A stretch of DNA of 14,176 bases from Patescibacteria group bacterium (lineage in GTDB: Bacteria; Patescibacteriota; Minisyncoccia; Phycocordibacterales; UBA2100), in NCBI GenBank assembly GCA_015489565.1, contig WFZM01000010.1:1-14176 (forward strand), given 5' to 3'. This document shows positions 1 through 6,755 of this stretch, in pieces. A program made the position numbers and the translations under genes. The notes beneath the pieces are model-generated. The model searched no databases and had not been told where the DNA came from. It was given only the letters and a program-made list of their open reading frames with translations. Each line of letters begins with the position of its first letter. Position 1 is the first letter of the stretch.

Positions 1-1079
1 GCCATATTGCTTCCCACAATAGACAAGGAGTTTGATATTTTAATGCTGGCAAGAAGAAGACCGATTATAATAAAGGGATACAAAAGTGCGGTCAGCAAGT
101 CTTTTTCGTTTGCCATGGACACCATCATGCTCTGCTGTCCGCCCAGAGCATCTATAACAGTTAAGCTTATAAAAAGCATGAACATAAAAAGCGGGGCAAA
201 AATAGCATAACGCAAAAGCGCGTTCCACCATTTCTCAAAGAATTTATCTCCCACTTTAGGGACTATCATCATAACAAAGCCTACAGCCGATAAGGCGATG
301 ACAAGAATTATTCCAAGAACACGTGTAAACATAACAATGGTGCCGTATACAAGTACTCCTGCCAGGAAAGCAAGGACAAAAATGGTTAGAGGGAATATAA
401 CACCGTTTACTTTCCAAAATTTATTTTTCTTTACAGCCAGTTTCGTCAGCTCATTTTGTGATTTCAGGTTGTTGGTCCCTATTTTTTGCATTATTACAGA
501 TGAGATTTTGATGCTCTCATCTTCCTTGATGTTGGTAGCCTTCTTCATTTCTTTGTATATTTGGTAGGCTACAACATTGCTTACATCTATGGCAAATTTG
601 GCAAAGAACATAGAGAAGTTAACCAGAAGAGCAACTATGATTATCTTTACTATGAATTTTTCCAGATTGTAGTCGGACAGGCGCAGTATGGTGCCTATTG
701 CAGCATAAACAAACATGGAGATGATAAGCAGATTAGATAGGTCGCGAGAAATAAGCCATGCGGTATCTACTGCCTCCCCAAATTTATCATGATAAAACTG
801 CCCTAAATGAACCAGTGTCTGATCTATTGCTACAGAAAATAAATGTGCGTCTATTGCGGATATTAGCCAAGTAATCAGTCCTACGGCTAACCATAATATT
901 TTTGTTATACCCAATTTAATATAATAACCTAACCATGCCCCGGCATCACTCCAAAAACTGGGTGCGTCATCAGCAGCGTGTGCCACAGAAATATCCAAAT
1001 GAAGCCCATGGCTCAAAGTCGCGGCAACAGGTGCCAGAAATATGAGCAAAACGAATATGTTTATAAATATTTTACGCAT
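1..1079 (-). CDS. VirB6/TrbL-like type IV secretion membrane protein, C-terminus off the window
   Basis: My reading of the minus strand from ATG at 1079 stays open for all 359 codons to the window edge, so the gene is cut. The N-terminus is a signal-like hydrophobic stretch (MRKIFINIFVLLIFLAPVAA) with a possible cleavage site in SVAHAAD. Several membrane segments follow. The pattern AWLISRDLSNLLIISMFVYA, then a stretch beginning NFSMFFAKFAIDVSN, then EKWWNALLRYAIFAPLFM, matches what I know of VirB6/TrbL-like proteins in Parcubacterial type IV secretion or pilus-like loci; VirB6 forms part of the inner-membrane channel. The start lies 3 bp after the stop of the upstream gene, so translation is probably coupled; only a weak GGAAG sits about 17 nt upstream. 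The family call rests on recalled motifs, and a generic polytopic membrane protein is the alternative. Confidence 0.75.
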   Translation of the reverse strand, partial: MRKIFINIFVLLIFLAPVAATLSHGLHLDISVAHAADDAPSFWSDAGAWLGYYIKLGITKILWLAVGLITWLISAIDAHLFSVAIDQTLVHLGQFYHDKFGEAVDTAWLISRDLSNLLIISMFVYAAIGTILRLSDYNLEKFIVKIIIVALLVNFSMFFAKFAIDVSNVVAYQIYKEMKKATNIKEDESIKISSVIMQKIGTNNLKSQNELTKLAVKKNKFWKVNGVIFPLTIFVLAFLAGVLVYGTIVMFTRVLGIILVIALSAVGFVMMIVPKVGDKFFEKWWNALLRYAIFAPLFMFMLFISLTVIDALGGQQSMMVSMANEKDLLTALLYPFIIIGLLLASIKISNSLSIVGSNM

Positions 1080-1082
1080 ATT

Positions 1083-3191
1083 TTATATTTTAAATTCTTC
1101 CCACTTATCTTCATTACACCAGCCTTGGCCATTGTTTTCCCACTCGTCCTGTACGGTGTCTTGCACAAGAGCCTCCAATCTCCCTTGTGTGTTTGCCGCT
1201 TCGTTTTGGGCTTGTCGTACGGCTTCGGCTGTGTGTATAAGCTCTTGTGCGATAAGTTGGTCAACTTTCCAGTTTGCAAGCTCTGGGTTATCTTGAGCCT
1301 CGGCCGCTATTTTATAGAGAAGTTCCAAGGTTTTTGTGGTTTCGGCCACGTCTTGAAGTGTATCTATAAGAAGATTTGTAAGAGCGCCGTCTTTTCCGGT
1401 ATATAGATCAGAGTATTTACGAGTTTTAAGAAGACTTAGCTCATAAGTTTTGTCCTGGCTTTGAGCTGTGATTTTAAGTTTGTATCTGTCTATAGGTAGA
1501 GTAAGCACGGCAATATTGGCGATAATTTTCTTGTAGAAAGAGTTTTTATACTCCTCTCCGTTTGGGTAAGTTATACGGGCCTCCAGCTCGCCGTCCGGTA
1601 TTTCCGTTGAGTCAAGGTTTACAGACCAATTCTCGCTTAATGTGACACTCGTGCTTGTGGCAAGACTCTCTTGGTTTATTATGCTTAGGGTTGCATTGCC
1701 ACCGGATTCTGCCTTACCGCTGAAGATAAGACTTCCATGCTCTATACTCGAGGCTTCTTGCTTTTCTGTTATATCAAGGAAGTTGGCCAGCTTCTCTACA
1801 CTTGAGCTTGCGGTATACGGACATTCAAACGGGTTTTGATTTGTTAGGTTACCGTCACTGTTTTCATTTGAACTGTGGGATCCCGGCATATAATTTTCAC
1901 ATGCCAAATTACGAGCCGCCTCTTCTGCCGCAGCCTTTGCTCCCGCTACAATTTTTTGCTCAAAGCAGGCATTTTCGTAGTTTCGGAAATTGTGTATGGC
2001 GTTTATTATATGCTCCACCATTGATTGCTTTGCTTCCAGAAAGAGTTTTTCATTGTTTATCATGTTTGCAAGCGAGCTTCCTCCGGCATAAGCTCTAAAC
2101 TGAGCGGCTACATTTCTTTCTTGCTCGGCAAGTCGCGCGACGTAGGACGGACTGCTGTTTATGTTTTGAGACATTCCATAAACTCCATAGTTTTGCGCGT
2201 CAAGCGCGCGGTTTGCCAGGTTGGCAAGAAGGGTTTGAACCATCTCGTCTATCTCATCTGCGTTTTCCACTGTTCGCAGTCCGCTTGACAAGGTGTTATT
2301 TAACTGAGAGGCTACAACCGAGCCAGGAGTAACAACTATCTCTTTTTCCTCTTCTTTAAATACAAGCGCGCCCGGACGAGACTTATCAAGGTCAAGTACT
2401 TTTACTTTCTGTTTGCTCTTTACCGGCTTGAAGCCATCTTTGGCCTCGTAGGCCGCTTTCATTAACTTTTCGTTGTTGATTTTGCTTAGAACCCAGTTGG
2501 ACTCGGCATAGGTTCCGTAAGGCGTGCATCCGGGTTGGAACATTATCTCGTATATTGTATCCGGATCAGCTGTGTAGTTTTGAAACGCTTCAAGTTTTTC
2601 TTTCGGCACATCGCACTTTAGTCCATCATAAGGTTCGTTTATGGATTTGAGCATGTTTTCCGCTGTTTGGGCGCATATTTCAGGATAATCCTTGTTTAGC
2701 TCCGGACAGATTTTCATGAACTCCTTGATGGCTTTATAGCTACCTTCTTTCTTTAAATATTCCGGATAGTCTTTTATGATAAGGTCTTGGTCATTTACAA
2801 ATTTGATATAAGTTTGCACCAGCCCTGCCTGCACTGCTCGCGCTTGGTGGCTAGCTATTTTGTCCAAGACACACTCTTTGTATGTGAGAAGCTGGGTCTG
2901 GCTGTGGGTGGCCTGCGCAAAAACTGGAACAAAAGGACCGGTTGGCCCGGGGAGCCCCACCCTGGCATATTGGGCGCCTTCACAGTTGTAAAGTCCGCGC
3001 GCGCTATAGCGCAATTCTTTCGGGTCTGTGTCCGTATTTACTATATTCTCAATATTGTCATTTGTATCTGTCTGTTGAGCAAGAATTTTTGCAGTCGGCA
3101 AGAAAAAGAGCAACAAGACCAGGGTTAAAAAGATGAGACTAAGCTCAGCTCCGTAAATTTTCTTATTTGTCTTTTTCGTTAAGCTCAACAT
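1083..3191 (-). CDS. Large secreted protein of a T4SS-like operon, with Ig-like region
   Basis: 702 aa with an N-terminal hydrophobic signal or anchor (about residues 15-38, ending KILAQQ), so it is exported. The body is hydrophilic and helical, with scattered cysteines. A conserved-looking block starting VTPGSVVASQLNNTLSSGLR (about 287-325) resembles a motif I recall in unnamed proteins beside VirB6 in CPR genomes. Residues about 485-555 look like a bacterial Ig-like beta-sandwich: a SGKAESGG strand, then SENWSVNL, then PDGELEARITYPNG. The C-terminal 100 residues are helical and rich in Ala, Gln and Glu, perhaps coiled coil. The ATG at 3191 overlaps the upstream gene by 29 nt and has no clear Shine-Dalgarno. 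Context suggests an extracytoplasmic part of the secretion apparatus or a surface protein; the precise role is unknown. Confidence 0.7.
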   Translation of the reverse strand: MLSLTKKTNKKIYGAELSLIFLTLVLLLFFLPTAKILAQQTDTNDNIENIVNTDTDPKELRYSARGLYNCEGAQYARVGLPGPTGPFVPVFAQATHSQTQLLTYKECVLDKIASHQARAVQAGLVQTYIKFVNDQDLIIKDYPEYLKKEGSYKAIKEFMKICPELNKDYPEICAQTAENMLKSINEPYDGLKCDVPKEKLEAFQNYTADPDTIYEIMFQPGCTPYGTYAESNWVLSKINNEKLMKAAYEAKDGFKPVKSKQKVKVLDLDKSRPGALVFKEEEKEIVVTPGSVVASQLNNTLSSGLRTVENADEIDEMVQTLLANLANRALDAQNYGVYGMSQNINSSPSYVARLAEQERNVAAQFRAYAGGSSLANMINNEKLFLEAKQSMVEHIINAIHNFRNYENACFEQKIVAGAKAAAEEAARNLACENYMPGSHSSNENSDGNLTNQNPFECPYTASSSVEKLANFLDITEKQEASSIEHGSLIFSGKAESGGNATLSIINQESLATSTSVTLSENWSVNLDSTEIPDGELEARITYPNGEEYKNSFYKKIIANIAVLTLPIDRYKLKITAQSQDKTYELSLLKTRKYSDLYTGKDGALTNLLIDTLQDVAETTKTLELLYKIAAEAQDNPELANWKVDQLIAQELIHTAEAVRQAQNEAANTQGRLEALVQDTVQDEWENNGQGWCNEDKWEEFKI

Positions 3192-3972
3192 ATATTTTTA
3201 ATGCATCAAAAGCGCTGTAAATTTCGGCATCTGCTTCAAGGAATATTTTCAATGCGGGATACACAAGAATTATATCATTTTTTGAGCGTTCTATCAGCTG
3301 TAAAGAAGCCAAAAACTTACTGTAGGCGTTGATAAGAGAGAGATGAGGTACAAGCAAGTCTTCATTTACCGGTATTTGTAATAATCTTGAAATAGTCTCG
3401 GTATAAAGTGCCTCGTCCTCCTTGAGTATCTCAATAGATTTTTTGTCATTTTGATCGATAATTTTGGCAACCGTATCCAGCTCGTATTCTTTTATCTTGG
3501 TAAGAGGCATAAGCGCTCTTCGCATTTGTTTTTTGTAATCATCCAAGTTAAAGTTTTTTGTGATTCGCAAATCTTCTCTTTTGTATTTGCGATATTCCAC
3601 ACTCATCAGTTTTTTCATTTCCTTTTCTATCAGAGACTCTATGTCTTTGGTGCTTTTGCCGGACTCTTTTGCCGCTATATATGCCAGAAGCAAGTCTTTG
3701 CCGGTTTCTTCCGTTATGTTGTATTCTTTCTTGACGCCGGACGAGCCTTCTTTTGGAGCCGCAGGGTTTAAATCTGTGTTTTTCAGCTTTTTTTCAGCAA
3801 GAGATATAAGCCCCGGTTTTTTCTGTAAAATGACATTTTTATTCTCAGCCTCAGCAGGTCTATTTTTAACTGTCTTATTATCCAGATAGAGCTTAAAAAA
3901 GTAGCTTGAAATTATAAGAATTATGGAAAAAAGTATATAGGCCAGAACTCTTGGACGCATGACTTTATTCAT
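3163..3972 (-). CDS. Single-TM anchored hypothetical protein, first gene of the leftward operon
   Basis: 269 aa. One N-terminal membrane segment (about residues 9-30, VLAYILFSIILIISSYFF) is followed by a Lys/Glu-rich, largely helical domain without motifs I recognise. This fits a type II membrane protein with an extracytoplasmic helical domain. It opens the operon that includes the secreted 702-aa protein and the VirB6-like protein, so an accessory role in that apparatus is plausible but only inferred. An extended -10 (TGC-TATAAT) lies 7 nt before the ATG, so the message is probably leaderless. The C-terminus overlaps the next gene by 29 nt. No homologue recognised. Confidence 0.7.
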   Translation of the reverse strand: MNKVMRPRVLAYILFSIILIISSYFFKLYLDNKTVKNRPAEAENKNVILQKKPGLISLAEKKLKNTDLNPAAPKEGSSGVKKEYNITEETGKDLLLAYIAAKESGKSTKDIESLIEKEMKKLMSVEYRKYKREDLRITKNFNLDDYKKQMRRALMPLTKIKEYELDTVAKIIDQNDKKSIEILKEDEALYTETISRLLQIPVNEDLLVPHLSLINAYSKFLASLQLIERSKNDIILVYPALKIFLEADAEIYSAFDALKIYVELNEKDK

Positions 3973-3979
3973 AGGGCAT

Positions 3980-3988
3980 ATTATAGCA
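3980..3988 (-). promoter_or_regulatory. Extended -10 promoter of the leftward operon
   Basis: On the minus strand TGC-TATAAT occupies 3988 to 3980, with the consensus hexamer at 3985-3980. Only 7 nt separate it from the ATG at 3972, placing the transcription start at about the A of the start codon. I see no -35 box at the right distance; the TG extension may compensate. Confidence 0.65.
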
Positions 3989-4232
3989 TAAACAGGCCTG
4001 CGTTTTTGTCATATCTTTAAGACGAGTCTTCGCTGAGTAAAAAGAAAATGGATTTGAAAAGCGTATTTTGATATTAGTTTTGAATCTCGGTTAAGAATTT
4101 AATCAAAAGAAGTTTTCTCAAGAACATATTAAAGGATGGGCTTATGTAAAAATTTTTCTTAAATTAAATAATGCTATACAGAGGAGTTCCGAGAGATATT
4201 TTCAGTTTTAATCCTAAGAAATAAGCATTTTT
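3989..4232. other. Left part of the origin-region spacer, AT-rich, no gene seen
   Basis: About 240 bp without a credible reading frame. It is AT-rich and could supply an easily melted segment beside the DnaA boxes, but I find no further perfect DnaA box in it. An extended -10-like string, TGC-TATACA at 4172-4180, could start a rightward transcript into the repeat region. No open frame of useful length follows it, so this would be non-coding or origin transcription. That is speculative. Confidence 0.4.
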
Positions 4233-4389
4233 TGTCCTTTATATAAAGGACAGATGTCCTTTATATGTCCTTTATAAATTTATAAAAGACATTTTTCCTC
4301 AATTAAACCTTGTTTATGTGGATAAGTCTGGGGATAAGTGGATAAGTATAAAGGACATACGGCTTTTGTCCCTTGTTTTGTCCTTTATA
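4233..4389. repeat. Origin repeat family TGTCCTTTATA, six exact copies
   Basis: Exact 11-mers on the plus strand: 4233-4243, 4255-4265, 4266-4276, 4379-4389. Exact copies on the minus strand: 4242-4252 and 4347-4357. One-mismatch minus copy: 4281-4291. A poorer plus copy starts at 4367. The first two form a perfect 20-bp palindrome, TGTCCTTTATATAAAGGACA (4233-4252). Copies three and four are head to tail with an 11-bp period, about one helical turn. The set brackets the DnaA boxes. This resembles iterons or sites for an origin-binding regulator; I do not recognise the motif. Confidence 0.85.
4317..4345 (-). promoter_or_regulatory. Three tandem DnaA boxes
   Basis: 4317-4325 is TGTGGATAA, the exact complement of the consensus DnaA box TTATCCACA. 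4329-4337 (TGGGGATAA) and 4337-4345 (AGTGGATAA) each differ from it at one base. All three have the same orientation, with start-to-start spacing of 12 and 8 bp. Tandem same-strand boxes of graded affinity are typical of sites where DnaA-ATP assembles to open the duplex. Confidence 0.75.
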
Positions 4390-4417
4390 CTTAAAAATAA
4401 AGCCTTTTTATCTAAAA

Positions 4418-4433
4418 TGTTTCACGTGAAACA
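4418..4433. promoter_or_regulatory. parS: parS centromere site, perfect match
   Basis: TGTTTCACGTGAAACA is identical to the canonical bacterial chromosomal parS bound by ParB/Spo0J. The perfect dyad symmetry extends to 24 bp (4414-4437) through flanking A and T runs. It lies 73 bp to the right of the last DnaA box, and parS sites typically sit close to oriC. parA and parB are not in the window. Confidence 0.88.
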
Positions 4434-4445
4434 TTTTTATAAGAA

Positions 4446-4461
4446 AGTTTCTCATGAAACA
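4446..4461. promoter_or_regulatory. Degenerate parS-like site
   Basis: AGTTTCTCATGAAACA matches canonical parS at 13 of 16 positions, with the right half intact apart from the central bases. Its centre is 28 bp from that of the perfect site at 4418-4433. Confidence 0.55.
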
Positions 4462-4526
4462 TAGCTATTTTTTGATAATATTTTGCTTTAGCAAAATTAA
4501 AAGTTCAAGAAGTCTCGCTTTTTAGA

Positions 4527-4542
4527 TGTTTTACATGAAACA
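4527..4542. promoter_or_regulatory. Near-parS site
   Basis: TGTTTTACATGAAACA matches canonical parS at 14 of 16 positions. The same 15-nt variant recurs at 4564-4578, so the variant itself has been duplicated or kept. Confidence 0.6.
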
Positions 4543-4555
4543 TTATTTTTAAATA

Positions 4556-4564
4556 TGCTAAAAT
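4556..4564 (+). promoter_or_regulatory. Extended -10 promoter of yraN
   Basis: TGC at 4556-4558 is followed by TAAAAT at 4559-4564, 7 nt before the ATG at 4572. This implies a leaderless transcript. It also argues against the upstream in-frame ATG at 4563, which overlaps the -10 box itself. Confidence 0.6.
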
Positions 4565-4579
4565 GTTTTACATGAAACT
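4564..4579. promoter_or_regulatory. parS-like site over the yraN promoter and start codon
   Basis: TGTTTTACATGAAACT matches parS at 13 of 16 positions. It begins on the last base of the yraN -10 box and spans the ATG at 4572, so ParB bound here would be placed to block transcription of yraN. That regulatory reading is inference. Confidence 0.5.
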
Positions 4580-4955
4580 AAATACTAGCCAAAAAGGTAG
4601 TTTTGGAGAGGATCTGGCCCTGTCTTATTTGAAACGCCACTCTTATAAGTTATTAGATAGAAATTTTCACTCAAAGCATGGAGAGATTGATTTGATAATG
4701 GAAAAATCTGGCAAAATAAGCTTTTTTGAGGTGAAGAGTGTTTCACGTGAAACATTTTCATCTAAAGTTACACGGGAAACATTTGATCCTGCAGATAATA
4801 TGCATGAAAAGAAGCTTAAAAACTTAGTTCTGGCCATAAATCACTACATTTCTTTACATAATTTAAACCCTGATGATTTTAAGCTAGTTCTTATTACAGT
4901 AGAATACTCTAAAAAAGATAGAAAGGCCCGTTTTAAATTATATCCAATAATCTAA
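4572..4955 (+). CDS. yraN: YraN/UPF0102 family nuclease-fold protein
   Basis: 127 aa from the ATG at 4572, chosen because the promoter places the transcript start there and because family members begin just before the G-x-x-GE motif. Visible family features: GSFGEDLALSYL (E13), HGEIDLIM (E38, D40) and FFEVK (E53, K55), the acidic and lysine residues of a restriction-endonuclease-like fold. The cellular role of UPF0102 is poorly defined; it is often linked to DNA processing and found near comM, as here. After FFEVK, residues 57-71 contain VSRETF and VTRETF, encoded by a perfect parS site and a degenerate one, which makes this loop longer than in family members I know. comM follows 102 bp downstream under its own promoter. 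Confidence 0.85.
   Translation: MKLNTSQKGSFGEDLALSYLKRHSYKLLDRNFHSKHGEIDLIMEKSGKISFFEVKSVSRETFSSKVTRETFDPADNMHEKKLKNLVLAINHYISLHNLNPDDFKLVLITVEYSKKDRKARFKLYPII
4739..4754. promoter_or_regulatory. parS: parS centromere site, perfect match, inside yraN
   Basis: TGTTTCACGTGAAACA again matches canonical parS at all 16 positions, now inside coding sequence where it encodes part of VSRETF. Its centre is 321 bp from that of the first perfect site. Confidence 0.85.
4766..4781. promoter_or_regulatory. Degenerate parS-like site inside yraN
   Basis: AGTTACACGGGAAACA matches parS at 13 of 16 positions, with its centre 27 bp (nine codons) from the perfect site. It encodes VTRETF, echoing VSRETF, and looks like a decayed in-frame duplicate. 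Confidence 0.5.
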
Positions 4956-5040
4956 AAATATTATTTAATAAAAAGTTTCCATTTTTTATTTCTTTTGCCA
5001 AGCCTTAGTATTTTTTATTTTTAATACATTAATTTTAAAA

Positions 5041-5049
5041 TGTTATAAT
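5041..5049 (+). promoter_or_regulatory. Extended -10 promoter of comM
   Basis: TGT at 5041-5043 is followed by consensus TATAAT at 5044-5049, 8 nt before the ATG at 5058. A leaderless mRNA is likely. This decides the start in favour of 5058 over the in-frame TTG at 5052. Confidence 0.65.
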
Positions 5050-5057
5050 TCTTGTGT

Positions 5058-6590
5058 ATGTACGCAAAGCTGTATTCAGCGCAAACTGCAGCTACTTATG
5101 CGAGTTTAGTAGAGATAGAAATTAGTTTAACAAGTGGCATAGCGCAACTAAGCATAGTAGGCCTGCCGGACAAGGCAGTGGAAGAGTCAAAAGACAGGGT
5201 TTCTTCCGCTCTTGAGAACTCAAATTTTGAAAAGTCAGAGGATTTCAAAACTTTAAAGTCTAAAATGTCCAAGATAACAATTTCTCTTGCGCCTGCAAAT
5301 TTACAAAAGAGTGGCCCACTCTTTGATTTGCCTATAGCTTTGGCTTATCTTAAGGCGACAGGAGAACTGGACTACTTGCCAAACGATAGTATTTTCGTAG
5401 GTGAGCTGGCTCTTGATGGTAGAGTTCAAGCAATCAATGGAGCGATTTCAGTGGCAAAGTTGGCAAAAGATCAGGGTTTTAAGTCGATTTACCTGCCTAG
5501 CGCCAATGCTAAAGAAGCCGCGCTTATAGACGGTATTGAAGTTTACGGTATTTCCAGTCTTTCGGAAGCAGTAGAGATTTTGCGTGGAGAAGTTCGGAAG
5601 GAGCCGGAAAAAGAGCCTGATTTTTTGCATAGAAAAGAGCCTCCAAAGTTGCTTTTAGATGATATCAAAGGTCAAGAACTGGCAAAAAGAGCCTTGATTA
5701 TAGCGGCGGCTGGTGGACACAATATTGCTCTTTATGGGCCGCCGGGGACCGGTAAATCAATGCTTGCCAAGGTTTTTACCGAGCTTTTGCCGGATCTGAG
5801 CCGTAAAGACGCGCTTGAGGTCACAACCATTCACTCTGCAAGTGGGATTCTGCATGGTTCTTACATAAAAAGACCACCGCTTAGGGCGCCACATCACAGC
5901 TCCAGTTATGTATCTATTGTTGGGGGAGGGGCAAAAATTAGTCCGGGAGAGATAAGTTTGGCACACAAGGGGGTTCTTTTCTTGGACGAATTTCCCGAAT
6001 TTGACAAAAGAGTTATAAACGCACTAAGAGAGCCACTGGAGGAAAAGCAGATTACTGTTTCACGTGCAACGGGTTCTGAGACATTCCCGGCAGATTTTAT
6101 GCTAATTGTGGCTCTGAACCCTTGTCCGTGCGGCTATTTTGGGACTAATAAGTGCTCATGTTCGGCTTCCGCCATACAGCGATATCAAAATAAGATTTCC
6201 GGTCCCATAGCTGACAGGATAGATATATGGATAGAAGTAAATCAGATAGACTATGAAAAACTGCTTGAAAACAAAAAAAGGGAAGCAAAAGAGCACAATA
6301 ATGCGCTAAAAATCATTAAAAAGGCACGTGAAACCCAGAAAAAGCGTTTCATGGGAAACAATTTGAACGCTAAGATGTCCGCTCCGGCCATTAATAAATA
6401 CATAGACTTGAGTCCTGATGTGAAAGAAATCTTAAATATGAGCGCAGAGAAAATGGGCTTGTCGGGCAGAGCGTATCATAAAGTCTTAAAACTTGCGCGA
6501 ACTATAGCAGATATAGAAGGGGAAGAAAATATAGCACAAGAGCATATTTTAGAAGCGCTAAACTACAGAGAAAGGAAATTGGATTTTTGA
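5058..6590 (+). CDS. comM: ComM/YifB AAA+ ATPase (Mg-chelatase-like)
   Basis: 510 aa, normal length for the family. The N-terminal ComM domain shows the typical SIVGLPDKAVEESKDRV (about 33-49). The AAA+ core has Walker A GPPGTGKS (227-234), Walker B VLFLDEF (306-312), the family cysteine cluster CPCG with C366 and C368, and GPIADRID (382-389) carrying a likely arginine finger. A C-terminal Mg-chelatase-like helical domain ends near GRAYHKVLKLARTIADIEG. In bacteria studied, ComM is a hexameric helicase that drives branch migration when transformed DNA is integrated, so this suggests natural DNA uptake. The start is set by an extended -10 box 8 nt upstream. The coding sequence contains two parS-like sequences. 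A symmetrical terminator follows the gene. Confidence 0.95.
   Translation: MYAKLYSAQTAATYASLVEIEISLTSGIAQLSIVGLPDKAVEESKDRVSSALENSNFEKSEDFKTLKSKMSKITISLAPANLQKSGPLFDLPIALAYLKATGELDYLPNDSIFVGELALDGRVQAINGAISVAKLAKDQGFKSIYLPSANAKEAALIDGIEVYGISSLSEAVEILRGEVRKEPEKEPDFLHRKEPPKLLLDDIKGQELAKRALIIAAAGGHNIALYGPPGTGKSMLAKVFTELLPDLSRKDALEVTTIHSASGILHGSYIKRPPLRAPHHSSSYVSIVGGGAKISPGEISLAHKGVLFLDEFPEFDKRVINALREPLEEKQITVSRATGSETFPADFMLIVALNPCPCGYFGTNKCSCSASAIQRYQNKISGPIADRIDIWIEVNQIDYEKLLENKKREAKEHNNALKIIKKARETQKKRFMGNNLNAKMSAPAINKYIDLSPDVKEILNMSAEKMGLSGRAYHKVLKLARTIADIEGEENIAQEHILEALNYRERKLDF
6056..6071. promoter_or_regulatory. parS-like site within comM
   Basis: TGTTTCACGTGCAACG matches canonical parS at 14 of 16 positions, with the left half and centre intact. 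It lies about 1.3 kb right of the yraN site. Confidence 0.45.
6345..6360. promoter_or_regulatory. Weak parS-like site within comM
   Basis: CGTTTCATGGGAAACA matches parS at 13 of 16 positions with an altered centre. A half-site, GCACGTGAAAC, lies 20 bp upstream at 6324-6334. Chance similarity is possible. Confidence 0.3.
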
Positions 6591-6700
6591 TTGCGCTTGA
6601 TTTGGTTTTGTCTGCGACAAGGTTGTAGCTTTACCCGATCCTTCAACAGGCTGTTAATCAGGGAGCCTTCACTTCTCTTTCCATCCTGCCGTTTTAATGA

Positions 6701-6730
6701 AAGACATCACAGCTTAAGCTGTGATGTCTT
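6701..6730. terminator. Bidirectional terminator between convergent genes
   Basis: A perfect 30-bp palindrome (half-arm AAGACATCACAGCTT) lies between comM and the convergent membrane-protein gene. The U-tracts on both sides are weak (TCTTATAAT rightward, TCTTTCATT leftward), but the position suits termination in both directions. Confidence 0.7.
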
Positions 6731-6755
6731 ATAATAAGGGATAAAAAACTCCTGA

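Larger units (their letters stand above)
4233..4433. other. Putative chromosomal replication origin (oriC)
   Basis: A non-coding core containing three tandem DnaA boxes (4317-4345), a surrounding family of TGTCCTTTATA repeats (4233-4389), and a perfect parS site just outside (4418-4433). Genes to the left are transcribed leftward and most genes to the right rightward, as expected when replication forks leave from here. The dnaA gene itself is not in the window, so the call rests on sites and layout. AT-rich DNA lies on both sides. A plasmid or integrated-element origin is the alternative, but the housekeeping neighbours (yraN, comM, cca, tRNAs) favour the chromosome. Confidence 0.7.

Noticed and set aside
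4233..4389. The TGTCCTTTATA repeats as a CRISPR array
   Set aside because: The repeat is only 11 bp, occurs on both strands with irregular spacing, and surrounds DnaA boxes; there are no uniform spacers and no cas genes.
4480..4497. ATTTTGC-TTTA-GCAAAAT hairpin as a terminator
   Set aside because: It is a short AT-rich stem without a T-run on either side and with no gene ending nearby.
4563..4571. Upstream in-frame ATG as the yraN start
   Set aside because: It overlaps the -10 hexamer, and the transcript would begin after it; the family motif fits the ATG at 4572.
5052..5057. TTG at 5052 as the comM start
   Set aside because: It would lie upstream of the predicted transcription start; the ATG at 5058 begins with the typical family N-terminus MYAKLYSA.
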